A stretch of 64,000 nucleotides of DNA from Alphaproteobacteria bacterium (GTDB lineage: Bacteria > Pseudomonadota > Alphaproteobacteria > Micropepsales > Micropepsaceae), in contig PLJH01000028.1 of NCBI GenBank assembly GCA_003139615.1, positions 78,336-142,335 of the forward strand, given 5' to 3'. The first letter of the stretch is position 1; the number at the start of each line of letters is the position of its first letter. A model generated the notes under the pieces. The model was not told the DNA's origin, did no database searches, and saw only the letters and a list, made by a program, of their open reading frames with translations. A program made the translations under genes and the position numbers. Shown piece by piece: positions 17,695 through 27,200 of the stretch.

Positions 17695-19167
17695 ATGAAA
17701 CGCGTCCTTCTCGCCGGCCTGGGCGTTGTCGGCATTATCGTGGTCGTTCTCGCCATCGTGATCGCACGCACGATGATGCTGGCGCGGCCGCCCGCCGCGG
17801 CGCCTGCCGGAGCACCCATCGCCGTCAATGCGATCGGTGTCGCGCAGCATCTGGCGCAGGCTGTTCGGTTCAAGACCATTTCCTATGGCGGCGGCGCTCA
17901 CGAAGACGAAAAGAACGCGGCGCTCGATGCGATGCGCAATTGGCTTGCAAAGACCTATCCGAATTTTCATCGTGTCGCGAAGCGCGAAGTGATCGGCAAG
18001 AGCCTTCTGTTCACATGGAAGGGCCAGAACCCGAACCTGCCGCCAGTCCTTCTGATGGCGCATATGGACGTGGTGCCGGTCGTGCCGGGCACGGAAAAGG
18101 ATTGGTCGCATCCTCCGTTCTCCGGCGACATTTCCGGCGGCTATGTGTGGGGACGCGGCGCGGTCGACGACAAAGGCTGCCTGATCATGATCCTGGAGGC
18201 GGCCGAGCGGCTCGCATCCACGGGCTTCACGCCGACGCGCACGGTCATGGTCGCAGCGGGACAAGACGAAGAAGTGGGCGGCGCAGGGGGCAATGGCGTC
18301 ATCGCGGCCACGCTTGCGCAACGTGGCGTGCATTTCGCCTGGGTACTCGACGAAGGCGGCATGATTCTCGACGAGCCGTTTCCGGGCGTGCTGCGTCCGA
18401 TGGCATCGGTCTCCATCGCCGAGAAGGGGTATCTCACGCTTGAACTCGTCGCCCATGGCGAAGGCGGCCATTCTTCGCGGCCGACCCACGACATGGCCGT
18501 GGTGCGCCTCGCGCAAGCGGTTCTCAGCGTGGTCGATCATCCCTTCGCATCGGGCCTCGACGATATTCAACGCGAGAAATACGAAGCGATCGCGCCATTC
18601 GTCCCGTTCCCGCAGCGCATGCTGCTCGCCAATCTCTGGCTGACCGGGCCGATCATGGACCGCGTGATGGAAACCCAGCCCGAACTGGCCGCGCGTCTGC
18701 ACACGACCATCGCGCCGACGATTCTCGCGGCGGGCATCAAAGACAATGTGATTCCGCCCGAAGCCCGCGCGACGATCAATTTCCGGCTGCATCCGCGCGA
18801 CACGATCGAGAGCGCGATCGCCCATGTGCGCAAGGCAATCGACGATCCGAAGGTCGATGTGATCGAATCGAAAGAATCGCCATCCGAGGCGTCGAAGGTC
18901 GCCGACATCCATGGCCGCGCCTATACCTTCCTGACGGAAGAGATTCAGCGCTCGTTCAACGGCATTCCCGTAGCGCCGGACATCACCACGGGCGCCACGG
19001 ATTCGCGGCACTATCTCGGAATCGCCGACGATGTGCTCAGGCTCGATCCGTTTCACTTCGCCCCCGACGACCTGCACATGATCCACGGCACAAATGAGCG
19101 CCTAGCCATCCGCGACATCGGCCCCGCAGTTGGTTTCTATATGCGGGTGATCCAGGATTGGAAGTGA
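17695..19167 (+). CDS. M20-family peptidase, PM20D1/carboxypeptidase-S-like, membrane-anchored
   Basis: This 490-residue zinc hydrolase has an N-terminal hydrophobic segment (about residues 4-24, GLGVVGIIVVVLAIVIA) that acts as an anchor or signal. The metal and catalytic motifs LLMAHMDVVPV, WGRGAVDDKG and AAGQDEEVGGAGG are intact. The dimerisation domain (HGEGGHSSRP) and the C-terminal ligand segment DITTGATDSRHYLGI match carboxypeptidase PM20D1 / CPS1 homologues, which hydrolyse or form N-acyl amino acids or act on dipeptides. The ATG at 17695 follows GGGGAA. It converges on the SIMPL gene with three bases between stops. Confidence 0.9.
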   Translation: MKRVLLAGLGVVGIIVVVLAIVIARTMMLARPPAAAPAGAPIAVNAIGVAQHLAQAVRFKTISYGGGAHEDEKNAALDAMRNWLAKTYPNFHRVAKREVIGKSLLFTWKGQNPNLPPVLLMAHMDVVPVVPGTEKDWSHPPFSGDISGGYVWGRGAVDDKGCLIMILEAAERLASTGFTPTRTVMVAAGQDEEVGGAGGNGVIAATLAQRGVHFAWVLDEGGMILDEPFPGVLRPMASVSIAEKGYLTLELVAHGEGGHSSRPTHDMAVVRLAQAVLSVVDHPFASGLDDIQREKYEAIAPFVPFPQRMLLANLWLTGPIMDRVMETQPELAARLHTTIAPTILAAGIKDNVIPPEARATINFRLHPRDTIESAIAHVRKAIDDPKVDVIESKESPSEASKVADIHGRAYTFLTEEIQRSFNGIPVAPDITTGATDSRHYLGIADDVLRLDPFHFAPDDLHMIHGTNERLAIRDIGPAVGFYMRVIQDWK

Positions 19168-19170
19168 CGC

Positions 19171-19902
19171 TTACCGGATTTCGAAGGTGATCGAGACGCC
19201 GGCGGTGATGCTGTCTTCCCCGGCGGCGACGGGCGTTACCGAATCGTTCGCCGCCGACATCGTCATCATCTTTCTCATCATCGGTCGCGGCGTCACATCG
19301 CCATTCTCGCCGATCGAGGTGATCGGGCCGAGCGTCAGGCCGGCGGCGCTCGCGTAAGTGTTCGCGCGTTGCAGCGCGTCCTTCACGGCCTCGGCTCGCG
19401 CTTCGGTGAGCAAGGGCTTCGGATCGCGGATGGTGAAAGCGATTCCACCCATCGAATTTGCGCCGGAGGTGACCAGCGCATCGATGGCGGAGCCGAGCTT
19501 GCCGAGATCGTCGACAATGACCGTGACGTTGTTCGAAACCTGATAACCGATGATCTTCTGGGTGGTGTTGCCGTGCTGGTCCGTCTGGTATTGCGCCGTC
19601 ACGGAAAAGTCAGAGGTCTGGACCGATTTGTCGGGGATGCCGATCCGTTTCAGCGCATCGAACACGCCGTTCATCGCGCGGCTGTTGGCGGCGAGGGCCG
19701 CGGCCGCACTGCGCGCCTGGGTGACGACGCCCGCCGAAAGCACCGCCTCATCGGGTGCGGCCTTGACCTCGCCCTGGCCGGAGACCGTCATCGTGCGCGG
19801 CGGCGGGGTTTCATCGGCCATTGAGGCGCCGGGCAGGGCGATGAGAGCGAACAGACCTGTGCCCAAGGCCAGCGCCGCGGCGCGCGAAAAATTGCGTTTC
19901 AT
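19171..19902 (-). CDS. SIMPL domain (DUF541) periplasmic protein
   Basis: This 243-residue protein has a signal peptide (MKRNFSRAAALALGTGLFALIALPGASMA) and a SIMPL/DUF541 domain. The domain starts RTMTVSGQGEVKAAPDEAVLSAGV and contains VTAQYQ, IIGYQVSNNVTVIVDDLGKLGSAIDALV and the C-terminal ITAGVSITFEI strand. Bacterial members (YggE-like) are periplasmic and linked to oxidative or envelope stress, with unclear biochemistry. No partner gene is adjacent. Confidence 0.92.
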   Translation of the reverse strand: MKRNFSRAAALALGTGLFALIALPGASMADETPPPRTMTVSGQGEVKAAPDEAVLSAGVVTQARSAAAALAANSRAMNGVFDALKRIGIPDKSVQTSDFSVTAQYQTDQHGNTTQKIIGYQVSNNVTVIVDDLGKLGSAIDALVTSGANSMGGIAFTIRDPKPLLTEARAEAVKDALQRANTYASAAGLTLGPITSIGENGDVTPRPMMRKMMTMSAANDSVTPVAAGEDSITAGVSITFEIR

Positions 19903-20055
19903 CGATCGATACTCCCGGTAGGGTGGCCGGAAGTTGGGCGGGCGCTGCGGCGAAACTTGGGCGGACTGGCGGCCAAACGCGGCCGGAACCCGCAGACTTG
20001 CGACAATGAGGGATTCTTGCCGCCCGAAAATCCTGATAGGAAGGCCGGCCCCGAA

Positions 20056-20132
20056 CGGGCCCGTAGCTCAGTTGGTTAGAGCTGGCCGCTCATAACGGTC
20101 TGGTCGCAGGTTCGAGTCCTGCCGGGCCCACC
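20056..20132 (+). tRNA. tRNA with CAT anticodon (probably Ile2, read as AUA after lysidine; Met possible)
   Basis: This is a 77-base cloverleaf with encoded CCA. The acceptor stem is GGGCCCG/CGGGCCC, the D arm GCTCAGTTGGTTAGAGC, the anticodon stem GGCCG/CGGTC with loop CTCATAA, and the T arm GCAGGTTCGAGTCCTGC. The C1-A72 mismatch of initiator tRNA is absent, so it is not fMet. The C4-G69 and C5-G68 pairs are the kind favoured by TilS for tRNA-Ile2, but elongator Met cannot be excluded by eye. The opposing integrase remnant reads into it, marking it as an integration site. Confidence 0.93.
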
Positions 20133-20714
20133 AATCTTTTCAAGGGCTCGCGAGTTGTCGACATCTGAACTTTCGGCGGAGAGGTACGCGAAAGCGACGC
20201 TAAGACCTGACTCGGAGTTGCGATAGAGCGGAATCACCTCGCGCATTTCGCTGCGGATCAGGCTCACCGTCCCACTCGAAACACCGCTACGTTTGACGAG
20301 CTCGGCATGGGGCAAGCCGGAGAGAATGAGGAAGCGAACCTCCTCGCGCTTCGTGTCGCCAATGCCCGCTTTGGTCTTGCTGGTAATGGATTTTGCCAAC
20401 GCCGCAACGTCGAGAACAGGCTGGTCGATGTTGGCGCGCTTCAGGTGTTTGCGGACTTCGACCATGACACTTTCGATGGCCGCAACGGCTTCGGTGCAAT
20501 AGTCAGGCTCATAGGGCGCTTAGATCGAGGTTGTGGCGTCGGAATCTTTTGGCAGACGACCAAGGAAGATACTGATCTGCACCTTGGGCACTTTGCGTTT
20601 GCGCATCTCGCGAGCGATGCCGTGGCGAATGGAGTAGGGCGTCACTCGGTCATCCAATCCGGCCTCTGTTCGAAGCAGCTCCCATGCGTGGCTGATGGAT
20701 TTGATCGGCCGACT
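20076..20714 (-). pseudogene. Tyrosine-recombinase (phage-type integrase) C-terminal remnant with stop at catalytic Tyr
   Basis: Reading minus from 20714 gives the C-terminal catalytic region of a phage-type integrase: SISHAWELLRTEAGLDDRVT, then PYSIRHGIAREMRKRKVPKV and SIFLGRLPKDSDATTSI. The next codon is TAA (20522-20520), and the frame continues APYEPDYCTEAVAAIESVMV. In active relatives this place is the nucleophilic tyrosine (pattern TT..Y-A-P/K-Y-P-D-Y), so a Tyr codon has become ochre. The LGH motif is also LGR. After the stop the frame runs on through about 90 more residues, including a helix-turn-helix-like stretch (AELVKRSGVSSGTVSLIRSE), into the tRNA. The N-terminal two thirds are missing. 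A re-initiated C-terminal fragment from the ATG at 20465 is possible. Confidence 0.8.
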
Positions 20715-20741
20715 TTAGAAGCCCGCAGAATCCCCGGAAAT

Positions 20742-20795
20742 TGGTAGGCTCGACAGGGATTGAACCCGTGCCCCCTCTCGTGTGAAGGGATGCCA
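20742..20795 (-). pseudogene. 3'-half tRNA-like fragment with CCA
   Basis: On the minus strand the T arm ACGGG-TTCAATC-CCTGT is followed by CGAGCCT-A-CCA, an intact tRNA 3' end. The upstream side still shows a possible anticodon-arm-like CCCTT/GAGGG hairpin, but no D arm or 5' acceptor strand. It abuts the truncated end of the integrase remnant and is best read as an att-like scar. It is a different tRNA from the one at 20056. Confidence 0.5.
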
Positions 20796-21073
20796 ATATC
20801 TTCTTGAATCAATGGCTTAGTACTCGCCGAAGGCGTTTTCCACGAGTTCTCCACAGGCGCCGGCGGGTTTGCTTCGAGGCCGCATAATGCGAGGCGTTGG
20901 CGGACGCGCGTTGGCCGGCGCTTGCTTGCCGCACGATTTGGCCGCTGATGCAACCTGGCCGCGCTATCGGCGAGCGCGATCGCGAAAGGTTGCGATTGAG
21001 AACCAATTTGTCGGTTTTCAGACGATTGGCTGAGGATTCTTGTGGCGGGGTAGCGCGTATCTGATCGTTCCCC

Positions 21074-21108
21074 TTGCGGCCGAAACTGCGCGCTGCTTAG
21101 GATATAAT
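21074..21108 (+). promoter_or_regulatory. Candidate promoter for the giant adhesin gene
   Basis: A perfect TATAAT (21103-21108) lies in the otherwise GC-rich upstream region. A TTGCGG at 21074-21079 is 18 bases from an overlapping TAGGAT, and 23 bases from TATAAT, so the -35 assignment is weak. It implies a leader of about 110 bases containing a GCCGC/GCGGC hairpin. The ribosome site GGAG is at 21215-21218. Confidence 0.45.
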
Positions 21109-21222
21109 GTGTGTTTTGTTAAACATCAGGCCGCTATTCGGGGGGATGGCGGCTTATTCTGATTTTCCAGGCGTCCCGCCGTCCCTCCACCCTTCCGGGA
21201 TGCCCAGCCACGCCGGAGCGAC

Positions 21223-24200
21223 ATGTCCAAACATACTGCAGCGCGTTTTCGTGCCGATTTGAAGTCGTCCGCTTCGTTTCGCTGGTCAAAACTCCTGGTT
21301 ACGGGCGTGGGCGCGGGGCTGTTCCTCGCGTTTCCGGCGCTGACGGTGCCGGCTTGGGCCAATCCGAAAGACGGTACCGTCTCCACCGGTTCCGCATCCA
21401 TCGCCACGTCCTCGACGAATGTCACAAAAGTCGACCAGACGAGCGAGGATGTCGTCATCAATTGGTCGAGCTTCAACGTCGGCGCCGGGCAGACCACGCA
21501 ATTCGTCCAACCCAATGCGTCCGCCATCGCCGTCAACCGTATCGGCGGCGCAAGCGCCAGTCAGGTTCTGGGCACGCTCGATGCGAACGGCCGCGTGGTT
21601 CTGATCAACGGCAACGGCATTCTGTTCGGCAAGAATTCCCAGGTGAATGTCGGGTCGCTGATCGCCACTTCGACGGACGGCTCAGATTCGGATCTTCTTT
21701 CCGGCAAGTTCACGAAGGCCGGCAAGCAGAATGCCGCGATCGTCAACAATGGCGTCATTACCGTCGGCACTAATGGCACCGTCGCGCTGGTGGCCCCCAA
21801 TGTCACCAACAATGGCACCGTGCAGGCCAGGCTCGGCACGGTTGCACTCGGCGCGGCCAATCAGTTCACCGTGGACTTTGCCGGCGACGGTCTCGTGTCG
21901 TTCGCGGCGCAGGGAAGCGTGAACGGCCATGCGACCGCGGCGAATATGGGCATGCTCTCGGGTGCAAACGTCTCGATGACGGCGCGCTCGGCGGAAGGGT
22001 TCGCGGAAGGCGTCGTCAACGCCGGTGGAATCATTCAGGCGCAGGGCGTCCAGAATATCGGCGGCATGATCGTGCTCGACGCGGGTGACGGCGGACGGAT
22101 CAATGTTCAGGGCGCGAATCTTAACGCGTCCGGCGCAAACGGCGGCGGCGCCGTCACGATCGGCGGCTGGAACGAGGCGGCCGCCAGTGTCGACAACTCA
22201 AGCACCATCAATGCCTCTGCGATCCAGTTCGGCAATGGCGGCAGCATTTCCGTCGTCTCGAACGATACCAGCTTTGCGGGTGTAGCATCGGCGCGCGGCG
22301 GAGCTTCCAGCGGCAGCGGCGGGACGATCGAAACATCGGGGCACACATTATCGTTTGCCGGTTCGCATATCGACGCCGGCGCCGCGCATGGGGCGGCAGG
22401 ATCGTGGCTGCTCGATCCCGACGACCTCGATGTCGATTCTGCGGCAGCAACGAGCATCGACGGCACGCTGAATGGCGACACGAATGTCGTTCTTCAGACG
22501 ACCTCCAGCACCACCAGCGGCCCCGGAAATGCGGTCGCCGGCCAAGGCAACATCAACATCCAGAGCGCGCTTGACTGGAACACCGGCGCCACGCTGACGC
22601 TCGAGGCCTATCATTCGATCAATATCGATGCGCCGATTACGATTGCCGGCGCGGGCAAACTCGTGCTCACGACCAACTACGCCGGCGGTTCCGGCGGGAG
22701 CTATTTCTTCAATGGCGGCAATGTCGCCTACACGGATGTGGTGAGCGGGAACACGCAAGGTTCGCTGACCATCAACGGTCAATCGTTTGGGCTCGCAAAC
22801 AGCGTAAGTCAGCTTGCCGGCGATATTTCCGCGAATGCCTACAACAATTACGCGCTGGCCAATTCCTACAACGCGAGCGACGACGGTACTTACAGTACGT
22901 CTCCGATCGGCACACAGTTTGGCGGGACTCTCGAAGGCCTCGGCAATACGATTTCCAACCTCTCGGTCAACCAATCTACCTCCGGCTCCGTTGGCCTGTT
23001 CAACAATATCGGATCGAGCGCAACCGTCCGCGACCTCGGCCTCGTCAATGCCGATGTTCGAGGAAGTGGATCGAACAGCGACGTCGGCGCTCTCGCGGGC
23101 ACCAACAACGGCAAGATCGAAGCATCCTTTGTGACGGGAACGGTGACCGGCGGCGCGGGCAGCAGTGTCGGCGGTTTGGTCGGATACAGCACCAGCAGCG
23201 GAGCGATATATGAATCCTCCGCGACAGGTACGGTGACTGAGCTTTCTGCCGGCAGCTATGTCGGTGGACTGATCGGTGACAACAAAGGCCCCCTCTCCGG
23301 GTCCAGCGCCAACGAGACCGTTTCGGGAGGTGCCGGAAGCTATATCGGCGGACTCGTCGGCTACAATGAGAGCACGATCACATCCTCTTACGCGACGGGT
23401 TCGGTCTCCGGTCCCGGCAATGAGGGCGGGCTCGTCGGAGATAATTCCGACTCCATCACTGCGTCCTACGCTGCGTCTTCGGTGGAAGCCAACGGTTTCT
23501 ATGCGGGCGGTTTCGTCGGGATAAATACCGGCACGATCACGGGTTCCTACTCCACCGGCCCTGTCGGCGGAAATTCTTATCTTGGCGGGTTTGTCGGCAA
23601 CAACAGCGCCGGCTCGATCAGCGACGACTATTCTACGTCTGCGGTCAGCGGCGCGGACGATCTCGGCGGATTTGTCGGTGAAAACGGTGCTTCGATTTCC
23701 TACTCCTATGCGATGGGGTCTGTGACGGGCGGAAGCGAGAGCATCGCCGTCGGCGGGTTCGCCGGCCTGAACGAAAGCGGCAGCACCATCGCGAATGCCT
23801 ATTCCGTCGGAAGCGTCGTCGGACTGAGCTATGTGGGCGGGTTTGTCGGGACCGATCAAAGCTCCGGCGGCATCACGACTTCCTATTGGGATACAACGTC
23901 GAGCGGCGTCACCGACACGACGCAGGGCGCGGGCAACCTCGCAAACGACAGCGGCATTACGGGGCTCGACGCGGCCGGGATGGCGAATTCCGCGAATTTT
24001 TCGGGCTGGACATTCGGCGGCCTCAATTCCGGGGCGAACTGGGTGATCGTCGATGTCGACGGATCGCTCAACAATGCGGGCGGCGCCGCAGGCGGCACAA
24101 CGCCGATGCTGCTCAGCGAATATTCCACAACTGTCACGAATGCCCATCAGTTGCAGCTGATGGAGCTCGAACCCACCGCGAACTATACGCTGGCGAACAA

Positions 24201-27200
24201 CATCAATGCGAGCGGCACGGCCGGCGGCGATGTGTGGGGCACCGCGGGTTTCGTCGCCGTCGGCGGCAATGCGGCAGCAACTTACAGCGGCACGTTCGAC
24301 GGTGCTGGCCACACGATCAGCGGCCTGACCATAGACGACACAACCAACGCCAATGTCGGACTGTTCGGCTACGTCTCGGGCACGATCGAAAATGTGGGGC
24401 TGCTGAATGCATCCGTGACAGGCTCCGGCACGAATGTCGGAGCGCTGATCGGCCAAAGCTATAGTGGTACCGTCAGCAATTCCTACGCCACGGGCTCGGT
24501 CGTCGGAACGGATTCGAGTTTCGGCTATGTCGGCGGCCTTGTCGGTTACGCCGTGTATTCGACGATCGGCAACTCCAACACGTCAGACACTGTTACGGCG
24601 GAGGGCTTCGATGCTGTTGGCGGTCTGCTCGGCGAGGGGTTCGACTCCACGATCAACAGTTCTTTTGCGACGGGCGCAGTTGCCGGCGAAGACGCAGAGA
24701 TCGGCGGCCTGGTTGGTGAGGCGTATGGCGGCACGATCAATGCATCCTATGCGACGGGTACGACCACGAGCCTTGCGAGTAACGGCAGCCTGTTTATCGG
24801 CGGCTTGATCGGCTGGAACCAGAGCAACACAATCACCGGCTCCTACGCGACGGGCACCGTCAATGGTCAGCTAAGCAACGGCGGCTATGTCGGCGGACTG
24901 GCCGGCTACAACTGGAGCGGGACCATCACCGGCTCCTACGCCACCGGCGCAGTGACCGGCGGACCGAACGCGGATGTTGGCGGTCTCGTCGGATATAATT
25001 ATGAAGCATCGATCACCGATTCCTATGCGACGGGCGCCGTCGCGGCGGGGACCAGCAGCGACGCCGGCGGACTGGTCGGCAACTCGCAGAATTATCAATC
25101 GAACCAAAGTTCGATTACCTATTCTTACGCCTCAGGCTCCGTCACCGGCGCGTCTCAGAATGTCGTCGGCGGATTCATCGGCGAGAATGACGGCTATATC
25201 GAAGACGCCTATTCGACCGGGTCTGTGACCGGCGGCACCGACAGTGGCGCGGGTGGGTTTGCCGGCTACCTCGACAGCAACTCCCAGGTCTATGAATCCT
25301 ATTCGCGCGGTGCGGTCACGGCTTCTCACGGAAGCTCAATCGGCGGCTTCGTCGGCTTCGATGGCAGCGAGGGCGGCGTCGGCCTCGGATCGGACTACTG
25401 GGACACGACGACAAGCGGCATCAGCAATGCGGCGCAGGGTGCCGGCAATATTACAAACGACAGCGGCGTCGGCGGGCTGACCGCCACGCAGATGACGAAT
25501 TCCGCGAACTTCAGCGGTTGGGAATTCGGCGGACTCAATTCCGACCAGGTCTGGGTGATCGTCGATACGGATGGATCGCTCAATAATGCGGGCGGTGCGG
25601 CCGGCGGCACGACACCGATGCTGATCAACGAATATTCCACGACCATCACCAACGCTCATCAGTTGCAGTTGATGGCGCTCGATCCGACCGCAAGCTATTC
25701 GCTTGCAACAAGCATCAATGCGAGCGGCACTTCGGGCGGCGATGTGTGGGTCGCGCAGGGCTTCATGCCGGTCGGCAATTCGACGACACCGTTCAGCGGA
25801 TCATTCTCGGGCAACGGCAACACGATCTCCAATCTCACGATCTATCTTCCGAGTGCCAGCGATATCGGCCTGTTCGGCAATGCGAGCGGCACGATCACCA
25901 GTGTGGGACTGGTGGGCGGTTCCGTCACCGGCAACAGCGAAGTCGGCGGGCTGGTGGGATCCGGCTCTGCCGCGATCATCATCAATTCGTACAACACCGG
26001 CGCGGTCATCGGCAGCGGCAGCGGCCAAGAGATCGGCGGCCTGGTCGGCGTTATCGCCGGCGGCTTGATCACAGGCAGTTACGCGTCCGGCTCTGTCACA
26101 GGCTCCAGCACAAACGCCGTGGGCGGGTTGGTCGGCTGGAACGATGGCGCGATCTCGGAATCCTATGCGTCAGGTTCGGTCACGGGACACAACAGCGTCG
26201 GCGGCCTGACGGGAATCAATGTCGGATCGGTTGTCGACTCCTACGAGACAGGCGCCGTTACCGGCAATTCTGATGTCGGTGGTCTTACGGGCTACAACTT
26301 CAGCACCGGCTCAATCGACGAATCCTACGAGGTCGGCGCCGTCAGCGGTGCTTCCTCCGGCGGCATCGCGGGCTACAACAGTTCCGGTACTCTCGGCGCC
26401 ACGACGGCGGTCTATTACAACAACACCGCGAACGGCCAGGGCGTCGGCGGCGGCACGGCCATCGCGCAAGGCGGCGGGTTGTCATTCGACAACATGCAAT
26501 ATAGCGGCAACTTCACCGGTTGGACCTTCGGAACCACCGGTGGCGCAAGCGGCTGGGTGATCGTCGATGTCGATGGTTCGCTGAACAATTTCGGTGAGGG
26601 GGGGCTCGGCGGCACGACGCCGCTGCTGCTCGACGAATATTCCACGACGATCACGAATGCGCATCAGCTGCAGCTGATGGAGCTCGATCCTGCCGCAAGC
26701 TACACGCTCGCCAACAACATCGACGCGAGTGCGTCGACTGGTGGCGATGTCTGGGGCGGCGGGGGCTTTATTGCCATTGGCGGCAATGGCGCGGCAAATT
26801 TCAGCGGTACATTCAACGGCGAAGGTCACACGATCGGCGGCCTGACGATCCTCGATTCAACCAATTTGGAAGTCGGGTTGTTCGGAGTGGTTGCCGCATC
26901 GGGAAGCGTGGAAGATGTAGCGTTGACGAACGTCTCGGTTACCGGCGGCGTCAACGAAGCCGATATCGGTGGTCTCGTCGGCGAGAATTACGGGCTTTTG
27001 TCCCACGTCTCAGTCTCGGGAGTCGTCTCGGACGCGGACAATTCGGCCTATCTACTTGGCGGCATCGTGGGCACGAATGGCGGCACGATCTCGCAATCCT
27101 TCGCGACGGATCTCGTCCTCGACAACAGCACGGGCGCGTCGTCTGTCGGCGGTCTCGTAGGCGACAATCAGGTCGCGGGGTCGATCGAGCAGTCTTATGC

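Noticed and set aside
20742..20795. Full tRNA or permuted tmRNA gene
   Set aside because: No D arm or 5' acceptor strand complementary to CGAGCCT is found nearby, and no tag-peptide or tmRNA 5' consensus is seen, so only a 3' fragment is supported.
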